Assembly: GCA_021845725.1 (NCBI GenBank)
Contig: JAJZVL010000008.1
Location: 30,246 to 72,473, forward strand
DNA: 42,228 bases
Reading direction: 5' to 3'
Origin: Actinomycetes bacterium
Lineage (GTDB): Bacteria > Actinomycetota > Acidimicrobiia > Acidimicrobiales > RAAP-2
The notes under the pieces: model-generated
Databases searched by the model: none
The model's input: only the letters and a program-made list of their open reading frames with translations
What the model was told of the DNA's origin: nothing
Program-made: the position numbers and the translations under genes
Shown here: positions 31,408 through 40,094 of the stretch, piece after piece
How positions within the stretch are numbered: position 1 is the first letter of the stretch
Layout of the letters: every line of letters begins with the position of its first letter

Positions 31408-32808
31408 ATGGCAACCGTGGACCTCGATCTTGGCCGTTACCAGCTCGGTTGGAGCGACGAGGAAGACTACGTCTTCAAGCCGAAGAAGGGACTGAACGAA
31501 GAGATCGTTCGCGAGATGTCAGCGATGAAGCACGAGCCCGACTGGATGCGCGCGTTCCGCTTGAGGGCGCTCGAGCGCTTCGAGAAGAAGCCCATGGCGC
31601 AGTGGTTCGCCGTGAACATGCCCGACCTGGACTTCGATGACATCTACTACTACATCAAGCCGACCGGTGGGCAGGTGAAGGACTGGGAAGAGCTGCCCGA
31701 TGCCATCAAGCGCACCTATGAGCGTCTGGGCATCCCCGAGGCGGAGCGCAAGTACCTCGCTGGCGTCACGGCTCAGTACGAGAGCGAGGTCGTCTTCCAC
31801 CGCAACCGTGAAGACCTCGAAGCCCAGGGCGTGCTCTTCTGCGACATGGACACGGCGGTTCGAGAGTACCCCGACATCGTGCGCAAGTGGTTCGGCACGG
31901 TCATCCCGCCCAACGACAACAAGTTTGCCGCGCTGAACTCCGCCGTATGGTCAGGCGGCTCGTTCATCTACGTTCCCCCAGGCGTGAAGGTGGAGATGCC
32001 GCTGCAGGCCTATTTCCGTATCAACGCTGAGAACATGGGCCAGTTCGAGCGGACGCTGATCATTGCCGACGAGGGCTCCCAGGTCCACTACGTGGAGGGG
32101 TGCTCGGCACCGGTCTACACGACGGACTCGCTGCACTCGGCGGTCGTGGAGCTGATCGCGCTCCCCGGGAGCCGCATCACGTACACGACGATTCAGAATT
32201 GGTCGAACAACGTGTACAACCTGGTCACCAAGCGTGCACGGGCTGAGGCAGAGGCCCATGTCGAGTGGATCGACGGCAACATCGGCTCTCGTCTGACCAT
32301 GAAGTACCCCTCGGTCTACCTCGTGGGACCGAAAGCATCGGGAGAGGTGCTCTCGGTCGCGTATGCCGGCAGCGGCCAGCACCAGGATGCAGGCGCGAAG
32401 ATGATCCATGCGGCGCCCGAGACGACGTCGACCATCGTGTCGAAGTCGATATCCAAGGATGGTGGCATCACCACCTACCGTGGTCTCGTCCATGTGGACC
32501 CGGACGCGAAGAAGGCGAAGTCCTTCGTACGTTGCGATGCGCTCCTGCTCGACGATGACTCCGTGTCCGAGACCAAGCCGTACATGGAGGTGGGGGAGCA
32601 GGACGCGCAGATCGGCCATGAGGCAACGGTGTCAAAGGTTGGTGACGAACAGCTCTTCTACCTCATGAGCCGTGGGCTCACCGAGAGCCAGGCGATGGGG
32701 ATGATCGTGAACGGGTTCATCGAGCCCGTTACGCGGACCCTCCCGATGGAGTACGCAGTCGAATGGAGCCGGCTCATCGAACTGCAGATGGAAGGGTCGG
32801 TCGGCTGA
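31408..32808 (+). CDS. sufB: Fe-S cluster assembly scaffold SufB
   Basis: A 466-residue SufB from ATG 31408, with AAGGAG upstream; a 39-codon in-frame extension lacks homology. It begins with [18 protein letters not shown] and [20 protein letters not shown], then [17 protein letters not shown]. The right-handed beta-helix core contains [20 protein letters not shown] and [26 protein letters not shown]. The conserved C-terminal block holds [11 protein letters not shown] (the functional cysteine), [20 protein letters not shown] and [24 protein letters not shown]. SufB forms the SufBC2D or SufB2C2 complex that assembles Fe-S clusters. It is apart from sufD: a small 4-Cys gene and an opposite-strand enoyl-CoA hydratase-like gene lie between. 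Confidence 0.96.
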   Translation: MATVDLDLGRYQLGWSDEEDYVFKPKKGLNEEIVREMSAMKHEPDWMRAFRLRALERFEKKPMAQWFAVNMPDLDFDDIYYYIKPTGGQVKDWEELPDAIKRTYERLGIPEAERKYLAGVTAQYESEVVFHRNREDLEAQGVLFCDMDTAVREYPDIVRKWFGTVIPPNDNKFAALNSAVWSGGSFIYVPPGVKVEMPLQAYFRINAENMGQFERTLIIADEGSQVHYVEGCSAPVYTTDSLHSAVVELIALPGSRITYTTIQNWSNNVYNLVTKRARAEAEAHVEWIDGNIGSRLTMKYPSVYLVGPKASGEVLSVAYAGSGQHQDAGAKMIHAAPETTSTIVSKSISKDGGITTYRGLVHVDPDAKKAKSFVRCDALLLDDDSVSETKPYMEVGEQDAQIGHEATVSKVGDEQLFYLMSRGLTESQAMGMIVNGFIEPVTRTLPMEYAVEWSRLIELQMEGSVG

Positions 32809-32834
32809 TGTGTTCTCCACCGCGCCATTGGCGT

Positions 32835-32883
32835 CGGCTCGCCCGCGACGACCGGCTCGCCCGCGACGACCGGCTCGCCCGCG
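32835..32883. repeat. 18-bp tandem repeat, 2.7 copies
   Basis: CGGCTCGCCCGCGACGAC occurs at 32835 and 32853 with a 13-base partial copy at 32871. It lies between sufB and the 4-Cys gene. Confidence 0.92.
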
Positions 32884-32920
32884 CGCGCTCGGACTGACAC
32901 AACCGGCAGGATGGTGCGCC

Positions 32921-33268
32921 GTGCCCATGCGTGAGGAATGCAAGCATTTCCAGAGTCGAACCTACGCGTCAGGAGAGGTCGCGCGCTTCTGCGCCCTCGA
33001 TCTCGCGCCTGAGGCGCCCTGGCGGTGCCCGTCGGACTGCAAGGCCTATGAACGCCGGCTTGCGGATGCTGGATGGGTCCACGGGAGCCTCGTGGAGCCT
33101 CCGATCGAGGACGAGCCGGCTGTCCCGGCCGGTGAGATGGTGCCGATCCTCGAAGATGCCGAGAGCATCGTGGGTGCGATCGCCCCGGAGGCGCTGCGCG
33201 AGGCAAGGGCGGAGGACGCGAAACGCGAAGCACGTGCGGAGCGGCGCTGGTGGCGGCGCAACCGGTAG
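32921..33268 (+). CDS. Small conserved four-cysteine protein next to sufB
   Basis: A 115-residue protein starting at GTG 32921 or ATG 32927, preceded by GGCAGGATGG; the in-frame extension upstream is repeat-derived. The first 40 residues hold four cysteines, C7-X16-C24-X11-C36-X3-C40, in ECKHFQSRTYASGEVARFCA and APEAPWRCPSDCKAYERR. The rest is acidic (SLVEPPIEDEPAVPAGEMVP), then an Ala/Arg/Glu helix ending in RRWWRRNR. The Cys spacing suggests a zinc or Fe-S site. I recall similar proteins in Acidimicrobiia without a named function. Placed 112 nt after sufB on the same strand, so a role linked to Fe-S assembly is plausible but inferred. Confidence 0.75.
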   Translation: MPMREECKHFQSRTYASGEVARFCALDLAPEAPWRCPSDCKAYERRLADAGWVHGSLVEPPIEDEPAVPAGEMVPILEDAESIVGAIAPEALREARAEDAKREARAERRWWRRNR

Positions 33269-33330
33269 ACCCCCGGGCGCAAGGTCCGAGGGTCCGATGG
33301 TGCATGGTGCCGCGGGTGCGAGCCCGGGGG

Positions 33331-34206
33331 TCAGGCGCCGGTGAACCGGGGCGGGCGCTTCTCGAGGAAGGCGCGTACCGCCTCGGCAAGGTCCTCGGAG
33401 GCCAGCATGCCCGCGTTCCAGGTCGCAACGTACTCGAGCGCCTGGGCGAGCGTGAGGCCGTCGTTGGCCGCGAGGACCGACTTGGTCCCCTGCACGGCGA
33501 GCGGCGAGAGGACGGCGATCTCCTGTGCCAGCGAGGCCGCAGCGTGAAGGAGCGCGTTGCGGTCCGGGTACACCTCGTTCACGAGGCCGATCTCCTTCGC
33601 TCGCCGGGCGTCGACGTCCTTCCCGGTGAAGGCGAGCTCGGCGACGTGTCCTGCACCCACGATACGCGGAAGGCGCTGGAGGACCCCGAGGTCGGCGACG
33701 ATCGCCATGCGCGTCTCTCGGACACTGAAGATGGCATCGGAGGAAGCGAGGCGGATGTCGCACGCGGTTGCCAGGTCCATCCCGCCTCCGATGCAGTGGC
33801 CATGGACAGCCGCGACGACCGGCTTCGGGCAGTCGGCCACTGCGGTGATGGCCGCTTGCATGCGGCGAACCGAGCGACGCGTGGCTTCCGCGCGCGCGGC
33901 GGGCGACAGAGGCTCGCCCCGACCGCCGGAGCGCTCCAGGTCGTCGCTCTTGCTGCCGGGCGGGCGGCTCCGCTCGGCGAGGAGGGCGCCCAGCTCCTTC
34001 ACGTCGAGCCCAACGCTGAAACTCGGCCCCCTTGCTGCGACGACGACGGCGCGTACGGCGCTGTCATCCGCCAGCTCTGCCATGACGGCGGGCAGCTCAT
34101 CGAAGAACCCGTGGCCCAGGGAGTTGCGGGTGTCCGGTCGGTCGAGCCAGAGCGTCGCGACGCCTGTGCCGGCGGTTTTCCGTTCGACAAGGAGCGCACT
34201 CGACAC
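33331..34206 (-). CDS. Enoyl-CoA hydratase/isomerase family, dienoyl-CoA isomerase-like
   Basis: A 291-residue crotonase-fold protein from GTG 34206, with TAACGT placed 7 nt upstream as a possible leaderless -10. The oxyanion-hole strands are ARGPSFSVGLDVKELG and VHGHCIGGGMDLATACDIRLAS. In the active-site region, CDIRLASSDAIFSVRETRMAIVADLGVLQRLPRIVG carries D150, E164 and D172, aligning with the three acidic residues of delta3,5-delta2,4-dienoyl-CoA isomerase (ADxGxLQRLP is its hallmark). An insertion of about 35 residues (GSKSDDLERSGGRGEPLS) follows the first oxyanion strand. It acts in degradation of unsaturated acyl-CoAs. It interrupts the SUF genes on the opposite strand. Confidence 0.87.
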   Translation of the reverse strand: MSSALLVERKTAGTGVATLWLDRPDTRNSLGHGFFDELPAVMAELADDSAVRAVVVAARGPSFSVGLDVKELGALLAERSRPPGSKSDDLERSGGRGEPLSPAARAEATRRSVRRMQAAITAVADCPKPVVAAVHGHCIGGGMDLATACDIRLASSDAIFSVRETRMAIVADLGVLQRLPRIVGAGHVAELAFTGKDVDARRAKEIGLVNEVYPDRNALLHAAASLAQEIAVLSPLAVQGTKSVLAANDGLTLAQALEYVATWNAGMLASEDLAEAVRAFLEKRPPRFTGA

Positions 34207-34274
34207 TGCAGGGACGTTAGCAACGGACCCCGCCGGTACACTCCAGCGCCGATGTCCGAGTGCTCCCCGTGCGC

Positions 34275-35597
34275 ATGTTGACCGCTGCCCGGGCGGCGGC
34301 GCTGAGTGGTCCCGAGTGGTTGCGGGAGCGCCGGGCGAGGGCCGCAGAAGAGCTTGCCGTCATGCCGAGGCCTTCGGAGAAGGAAGAGGTGTGGCGCTAC
34401 ACCCCCATCGACGAGCTCGAGCTCGACGACTTCGAGCCGCTCCCAGGTGGTGCTCGAGAGGACCTTGGCGCGCTTGGTTCCGAGTTCGTGAACGGGGTCG
34501 TCTCCGATCTCCGCGCGTACGCGGCCTTCGCGACGGTGGTCGATGGGTCGCCCGTCGCCGTCGATCGGACGGGGCTGCCTGCGTCGGTACGCGTCGGGGG
34601 GCTCGAAGGGGATCCGCTCCTCGGTCAGGTGCTCGACGGAGGTGACGCGCTCGTGCGCGCGAACGACGCGTTCCTGCCCGACGCCGTCGTCGTCGACGTC
34701 CCCGCGGGAGTGACTCTCGATGCCCCGGTCGTGATCGTCCACTGGTGCAGCGCCGGGTGCACGGCGTCGACGGCGAGCTTCCCTCGCACGGTCGTGCGGC
34801 TCGGCCGGGGATCGAGCGCACAGGTGGTCGAGGTGGTGGCCGGCGCTCCCGGAGCCGGGCGGGGGCTTGTCGTCCCGGTCACCGAGCTCTCCGCAGGTGA
34901 CGGCTCGCAGCTGTCCTATGCGGCGCTCCAGGTGCTCGGCACCGAGGTTTGGCACATCGCCCGCGTGGCGGCGGCGGCCGGGCGGGATGCGACCCTGCGG
35001 ACGTTTTCGGTGGGTCTTGGCGGTGCCTACGATCGTTCGAGGACCGACGCGCTCGCCGAGGGACCCGGCTCGACGACCGAGTTGCGGTCCGCGTACCTGG
35101 GGACCGGCTCCCAGGTCCACGACATCCGCACGCTGCAGGATCATGCTGCGGCTCACACGACGAGCGACTTGCTGTGCAAGGGAGCGGTCGCGGGAACCTC
35201 GCGATCGGTGTACAGCGGGCTCATCCGGGTGCGACGCGGCGCAGTCCGCACGAACGCGTTCCAGACGAACCACAATCTCGTCCTCGAAGAGGGCGCCCAC
35301 GCCGACTCCGTGCCGAACCTCGACATCGAGGAGAACGACGTGCGGTGCAGCCACGCTTCGACCGTCGGGCCAGTCGACGAAGATCAGCGTTACTATCTCG
35401 AGTCGCGGGGCATCCCTCCGGCTCGCGCGGAGCGGCTGATCGTCCTTGGCTTCTTCGACGACATCGTCCAGCGTTGCCCCGTCCCGGCACTGGTCCCACG
35501 CCTCCGTCACGAGGTGGAGCAGCGACTCGTGAGCGCCCTCGAGCTCCGCCCGGGTGCCCACGAGGCCGCGGGCCAGGAGGCCGAAGACGATGGGTGA
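34275..35597 (+). CDS. sufD: Fe-S cluster assembly protein SufD
   Basis: A 440-residue SufD from ATG 34275 (GTG 34260 is in frame). It begins LTAARAAALSGPEWLRERRA and has EEVWRYTPIDELELDDFEPL, the usual SufD N-terminal helical domain. The beta-helix region follows with VVVDVPAGVTLDAPVVIVHW, and then the conserved C-terminal block SVYSGLIRVRRGAVRTNAFQ, NHNLVLEEGAHADSVPNLDI, EENDVRCSHASTVGPVDEDQ and YYLESRGIPPARAERLIVLGFFD with the essential His of CSHAST. SufD pairs with SufB and SufC. Its stop overlaps the Rieske start by 8 nt, so it leads a sufD-Rieske-sufC operon. Confidence 0.93.
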   Translation: MLTAARAAALSGPEWLRERRARAAEELAVMPRPSEKEEVWRYTPIDELELDDFEPLPGGAREDLGALGSEFVNGVVSDLRAYAAFATVVDGSPVAVDRTGLPASVRVGGLEGDPLLGQVLDGGDALVRANDAFLPDAVVVDVPAGVTLDAPVVIVHWCSAGCTASTASFPRTVVRLGRGSSAQVVEVVAGAPGAGRGLVVPVTELSAGDGSQLSYAALQVLGTEVWHIARVAAAAGRDATLRTFSVGLGGAYDRSRTDALAEGPGSTTELRSAYLGTGSQVHDIRTLQDHAAAHTTSDLLCKGAVAGTSRSVYSGLIRVRRGAVRTNAFQTNHNLVLEEGAHADSVPNLDIEENDVRCSHASTVGPVDEDQRYYLESRGIPPARAERLIVLGFFDDIVQRCPVPALVPRLRHEVEQRLVSALELRPGAHEAAGQEAEDDG

Positions 35598-35907
35598 GCG
35601 TGTCGTCCTGCTGCGTCGCGACGAGATGGCGAGCGGCGAGGCGCGACGGTTCGATCTGGGTGCGCACCGCGTCACCTTGGTGAGGATCGAAGACGACTTC
35701 TACGTCATCGGGGACCGGTGCAGCCACGAGGACTACTCCTTGGCCGAAGGGGAGGTCTGGACCGCGGAGCGGGAGATCGAGTGCCCCCGCCACGGGAGCA
35801 CCTTCGACCTTTTGACGGGCGAGCCCTGCTCCCTGCCTGCGACCAAGCCTGTGCCCGTTTACGAGGTCGAGGTCGACGGCGACGATGTCGCGGTGGTACT
35901 GCCGTGA
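35590..35907 (+). CDS. Rieske-type [2Fe-2S] ferredoxin (non-heme oxygenase ferredoxin class)
   Basis: A 105-residue protein from ATG 35590, which overlaps the sufD stop. Cluster ligands are C44-S-H46 in GDRCSHEDYSLAEG and C65-PR-H68 in IECPRHGSTFDLLTGEPC, the C-X-H...C-X2-H Rieske pattern. The overall length and PVPVYEVEVDGDDVAVVLP at the end match oxygenase-type ferredoxins. These proteins are commonly found between sufD and sufC in actinobacteria; their role in cluster assembly is not settled, but electron supply is the usual suggestion. Its stop overlaps the sufC start (GTGA). Confidence 0.93.
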   Translation: MGERVVLLRRDEMASGEARRFDLGAHRVTLVRIEDDFYVIGDRCSHEDYSLAEGEVWTAEREIECPRHGSTFDLLTGEPCSLPATKPVPVYEVEVDGDDVAVVLP

Positions 35908-36758
35908 GCCACCTCGAGGTGCAGGGGCTTCACGCGTCCGTGGGAGCCCGTGAGGTCGTTCGCGGCGTCGATCTCCACGTGGCGAGCGGCGAGGTGCACG
36001 TGGTGATGGGCCCGAACGGCTCGGGAAAGAGCACCCTCGCCCACGCGCTCATGGGCAGGCCGGGAACGATCGTCACGGAGGGCAGCATCCGGATCGACGG
36101 GACCGAGCTCGTCGGGTTGCCGAGCTGGCGGCGCGCCCGTGCGGGGCTGTTCCTCGCGCTCCAGCAGCCGATCGAGGTCCCAGGCGTGCTCCTCGAGGCC
36201 ACGATGGAAGAGGCGCTCGCCGGCAACGCCAGCCCCGGCAACGCCAGCCCCGGCAACGCCAGCCCCGGCAACGCCAGCCCCGGCAACGCCAGCCCCGGCA
36301 ACGCCAGCCCCGGCAACGCCAGCCCCGGCAACGGCGCGGTGGCGGAGCGCCTCGTGGAGGAGGCCGCGGCGATAGGGTTCGACGAACGGTTCCTTCGAAG
36401 GCCGTTGAACGTCGACCTCTCGGGCGGCGAGCGCAAGCGGAACGAGGTCGTCCAGCTGTGCGTCATCCGGCCGAAGTTCGCCGTCCTCGACGAGATCGAC
36501 TCGGGGCTCGACGTGGACGCCGTGCGCGCGGTGTCGCGGCGCATCGAGCGTGCGACGTCGGAGTGGGGGCTCGGCGTCGTCGCGGTCACCCACTTCCACC
36601 GTTTGCTGCGTGAGCTGCGCGCCGACAAGGTGCATGTGCTCGTCGGCGGGAGGATCGTCTCGAGCGGAGGTCCGGAGCTCGCAGAGGAGCTCGAGCGGAC
36701 CGGCTACGGGCTCTACGGCGCCTCCGACGCTGACGGCATCGGCACTGCCGGCACCTGA
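35904..36758 (+). CDS. sufC: SufC ATPase with in-frame GNASP pentapeptide array
   Basis: A 284-residue SufC from GTG 35904 (GTGA overlap). Walker A GPNGSGKST at 36-44, Q-loop Q87-Q88, ABC signature LSGGERKRNE at 172-181, Walker B FAVLDEID at 192-199 and the switch histidine in VAVTHFHRLL (H230) are all intact. Residues 107-143 are seven perfect GNASP copies and a partial GN, inserted between ATMEEALAG and AVAERLVEEAAAIGFDERFL. In ordinary SufC (about 250 residues) this is a short stretch of the helical subdomain that contacts SufB and SufD. A second, more conventional sufC lies at 38566-39348. The array should be a flexible linker; whether this paralogue still works with SufBD is unknown. Confidence 0.93.
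   Translation: MSHLEVQGLHASVGAREVVRGVDLHVASGEVHVVMGPNGSGKSTLAHALMGRPGTIVTEGSIRIDGTELVGLPSWRRARAGLFLALQQPIEVPGVLLEATMEEALAGNASPGNASPGNASPGNASPGNASPGNASPGNASPGNGAVAERLVEEAAAIGFDERFLRRPLNVDLSGGERKRNEVVQLCVIRPKFAVLDEIDSGLDVDAVRAVSRRIERATSEWGLGVVAVTHFHRLLRELRADKVHVLVGGRIVSSGGPELAEELERTGYGLYGASDADGIGTAGT
36222..36334 (+). repeat. 15-bp tandem repeat, seven perfect copies, inside sufC
   Basis: GGCAACGCCAGCCCC is repeated seven times from 36222 to 36326 without a mismatch, then an 8-base partial copy. Each copy encodes GNASP; the frame is kept because the unit is a multiple of three. Confidence 0.98.
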
Positions 36759-36766
36759 GCTTCAGG
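36754..36766. terminator. Small hairpin between convergent sufC and sufU
   Basis: CCTGA-GCT-TCAGG spans both stop codons, which are only 3 bp apart. The stem is five base pairs and no T-run follows, so termination activity is uncertain. Confidence 0.3.
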
Positions 36767-37331
36767 CTTGGATCTCGTCGAGAGCTTGCGCAAGGGCGTT
36801 CCAGCTGAGGGTCGCGCACTTGATCCTCACCGGAAACTTCACGACGCCCTGCAGTGCGGCAAGCTCGCCGAGCCGTCGTATGTCGCCGAGCCCGCCGAGC
36901 CCGTTTGCGGCCTCGCCTGACGCATCGGCCGCGCCATTGTCGTGGCCGTCGTGGCCGTCGTGGCCGTCGTGGCCGTCGTGGGAACCTTCGTCGGATCCCC
37001 CCGAGGCGGCGGGCTCGAGGGACGCCTCATGGATGGACATCATCGCCTTGAAGGTGCGGATGAGCCCTCGGACCTCGTCGAGCGTCTTGCCCTTCACCGC
37101 GGAGGACATGAGTGACGCCGACGACTGGCTGATGGAGCACCCGCTGCCGGCGAACTTGATGTCCGTGACCTGGTCGTCGTCGACGAGCAACGTGAGGACG
37201 ATCTCGTCTCCGCACAGCGGGTTGAAGCCCTCGACTCGCCGTGCGGGAGGAGACTCGAGCTCACCGCGGTTCCGAGGCGAGCGGTAGTGGTCCAGGATGA
37301 TCTCCCTGTAGAGGTCCTCTAGGTCCGTCAC
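36762..37331 (-). CDS. sufU: SufU-type Fe-S assembly sulfurtransferase/scaffold with His-Asp-Gly repeat
   Basis: A 189-residue protein from GTG 37331, overlapping the sufS stop (GTGA). The Zn/active-site residues are C40 and D42 (FNPLCGDEI), C65 (AGSGCSISQSSASLMSS) and C172 (VRIKCATLSW). SufU accepts sulfur from SufS and passes it to SufB. Between the conserved parts (about 105-150) is an unusually long insert: SDEGSHDGHDGHDGHDGHDN followed by GAADASGEAANGLGGLGD. SufU proteins normally have an insert of about 20 residues there. The HDG repeat comes from a 9-bp tandem repeat and could bind metal. Confidence 0.92.
   Translation of the reverse strand: MTDLEDLYREIILDHYRSPRNRGELESPPARRVEGFNPLCGDEIVLTLLVDDDQVTDIKFAGSGCSISQSSASLMSSAVKGKTLDEVRGLIRTFKAMMSIHEASLEPAASGGSDEGSHDGHDGHDGHDGHDNGAADASGEAANGLGGLGDIRRLGELAALQGVVKFPVRIKCATLSWNALAQALDEIQA
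36939..36981 (-). repeat. 9-bp tandem repeat, 4.8 copies, inside sufU
   Basis: GTCGTGGCC on the plus strand repeats at 36939, 36948, 36957 and 36966 with a partial copy at 36975. On the coding strand it gives His-Asp-Gly repeats. Confidence 0.95.
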
Positions 37332-38565
37332 GAGAACAGCCTCCCGGCCTCGGTGAGGCCCTCGATGAGCGTGTCGATGTCCCGCTCGTCGTTGTACGTG
37401 CCGATCGATGCCCGCGCCGTGGCGGTGACGCCGAGGACGCGCATGAGCGGTTTTGCACAGTGGTGGCCGGGCCGCACGCAGACACCGTACTGGTCCAGCA
37501 CCTGGGCGAGGTCGTGCGGATGGACGTCACGGAATCCGAGCGAGAGGACGCCGCCGCGGTCGGGACCCGCGGGAGGACCGAAGACCCGGCAGGCGCCGCC
37601 GAGCCGCTCAGCGATCGCGCGGATCGCGTACTCGGTGAGCTGCTCCTCGTGAGCGCGGACGCGGGCCATCCCAAGGCCTTCGAGGTAGTCGACCGCTGCA
37701 GCGAAACCCACGGCCTCGGCGATCGGCGGGGTCCCTGCCTCGAAACGGTGGGGCGGGTCGGCAGGCACGAACCGGTCAAGACGTACGTCGAGGATCATGC
37801 CGCCGCCGCCGAGGAATGGGGGCATCGACTCGAGGAGCTCGGCGCGGGCCCAGAGCGCGCCGATCCCCGTCGGGCCGTGCATCTTGTGTGCGGAGAACGC
37901 AAGGAAGTCGACCCCGAGTGCCTGGACGTCGATCGGCATGTGTGGGACGAGCTGAGCGCCGTCCGCGACAACGAGCGCTCCGGCCGCGTGTGCCGCGTCG
38001 GTGATCTCCTGCAACGGGGGGATCGTACCGAGGACGTTGGACATGGCCGAGATCGCGACCACCTTGACCCCGTCGAGCTTGCGGTCAAGATTGCTCAGGT
38101 CGAGGCGACCGTCGGCGTCGACGGCGAGGTAGCGAAGCTCGATGCCGATCTGATCGGAGAGCATGAGCCAAGGAACGAGGTTCGCGTGGTGCTCCATCTC
38201 GGTGAGAAGGACCTTGTCGCCCCTGCGGAGGGTAGCGGCGCCGAATGAGCGGGCTACGAGGTTCAGCGCCTCGGTCGCGTTCTTCACGAACACGATCTCC
38301 CGCTCCGGGTCAGGGGCCCCGATGAAGCGGCCGACCGACACCCGAGCGCCTTCGTAGCGTGCAGTGGCCTCTTCGGCGGTCGTGTAGACGCCTCGGTGCA
38401 CGTTGGCGTGGCAGGTCTCGTAGTACTGCTCCATCGCGGCGAGGACTGGCCGCGGCTGCAGGGAGCTCGAGGCCGAGTCGAGGTACACGAGCGGCCTGCC
38501 GTGCACAGTGCGGGCGAGCAGCGGGAAGTCCTTGCGCAGGGACTCGATGTCGAGGGGAGCGGGGA

Positions 38566-38578
<13 letters not shown>
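37328..38578 (-). CDS. sufS: SufS-type cysteine desulfurase
   Basis: A 416-residue PLP enzyme from GTG 38578, overlapping the second sufC by 13 nt. It has IESLRKDFPLLARTVHGRPL, ATEALNLVARSFG, MEHHANLVPWLML, the PLP aspartate in VVADGAQLVPHMPID, the PLP lysine in FSAHKMHGPTGIGALWA (K232), RFEAGTPPIAEAVGFAAAVD and the catalytic cysteine in CVRPGHHCAKPLMRVLG (C374) on a short loop, typical of type II (SufS/CsdB) desulfurases. An atypical feature is LDSASSSLQPRPV where LDNAATTQKP is usual. It delivers sulfur to SufU encoded just downstream. Confidence 0.95.
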
Positions 38579-39348
<770 letters not shown>

Positions 39349-39372
39349 CGTCACCAAGTCTACCGGCAAGGT

Positions 39373-39405
39373 GGGATTTTCTACCACGAGCGTAGGGGAA
39401 ATTCT
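39373..39405 (-). promoter_or_regulatory. Candidate operator/promoter of sufC-sufS-sufU
   Basis: In the sense of sufC the sequence reads GAATTTCCCCTACGCTCGTG then GTAGAAAATCC, an imperfect inverted repeat (GAATTTCCCCTAC against GGTAGAAAATCC) in an AT-rich patch. TAGAAA could be a -10 element. It matches the 31211-31242 motif at 18 of 26 aligned positions when read in the opposite orientation. Confidence 0.5.
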
Positions 39406-39427
39406 CGAACATCCGCCTGCACGCCGG

Positions 39428-40045
39428 TCACCAGCCTCGATCGATCCATTCTTCGAGGTGAGGAGACTCCGCACCGATCGTGCTGGATGCACCATGTCCG
39501 GGAAGCACCAGCGTGGCAGGTTCGAACCGGGAGAACAGCCTCCGCTCGATCGACTGGATGATCGTCGGGAAGTCCCCACCGGGGAACGAGGTGTTGCCAG
39601 GCCCACCGGGGAACAGCGTGTCCCCCGTGAGGAGGAGCGGGGTCTGCTCCACGTAGAAGCAGATCGAGCCGGGAGTGTGGCCGGGCGTGGCGATCGTGCG
39701 CACGCGGAGCCGCCCGACCTCGAGCACCATGTCGTCCTCGAGAAGCTGGTCGTAGGAGGGGAGCATGCCCGCGTCCTCTGCGGTGACCGCGACCGAGTAG
39801 CCGGCGTCGCGTACCGCCGGGACGGACTGGATGTGGTCCCAGTGCCCATGAGTTTCGACGACCTGGCGGACGCCGAAACGTCGGCACAGCTCGAGCAGGT
39901 GCTCGTGCTCGTTGGCAGCGTCCACGAGGAGGGATGCACCCGTCCGGCGGCATCGAAGGATATAGACGTTGTTGTCCATCGGGCCGACGACGGTGCGGTG
40001 GAGCTCGCACGCGGCGTCTTCCCAGATGCGCTCTACGTCAGGCAT
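39428..40045 (-). CDS. MBL-fold metallo-hydrolase, glyoxalase-II-like
   Basis: A 205-residue protein from ATG 40045. The metal site is H66-x-H68-x-D70-H71 in VVETHGHWDHIQSV, with the further His of RTIATPGHTPGSICFYV, the Asp of LLTGDTLFPGGPGN and His in LVLPGHGASSTIGAE. It resembles hydroxyacylglutathione hydrolase/persulfide-dioxygenase-like proteins, and is on the same strand as, and 79 nt before, the second sufC. Thioester or polysulfide hydrolysis is possible, but the sequence does not decide. A 12-bp duplication (CTACGTCAGGCA) covers its start: a second ATG at 40057 runs into a stop after six codons. Confidence 0.87.
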   Translation of the reverse strand: MPDVERIWEDAACELHRTVVGPMDNNVYILRCRRTGASLLVDAANEHEHLLELCRRFGVRQVVETHGHWDHIQSVPAVRDAGYSVAVTAEDAGMLPSYDQLLEDDMVLEVGRLRVRTIATPGHTPGSICFYVEQTPLLLTGDTLFPGGPGNTSFPGGDFPTIIQSIERRLFSRFEPATLVLPGHGASSTIGAESPHLEEWIDRGW

Positions 40046-40057
40046 CTACGTCAGGCA
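40034..40057. repeat. 12-bp tandem duplication over a start codon
   Basis: TACGTCAGGCAT / CTACGTCAGGCAT occurs twice, duplicating the MBL-protein start codon. Confidence 0.85.
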
Positions 40058-40094
40058 TGATCCCACGCTTGCACACATGGTAGACCACCACCCA

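Noticed and set aside
36222..36334. GNASP array as a sign that sufC is a pseudogene
   Set aside because: Frame and all ATPase motifs before and after the array are intact, so it is treated as a functional gene with an insert.
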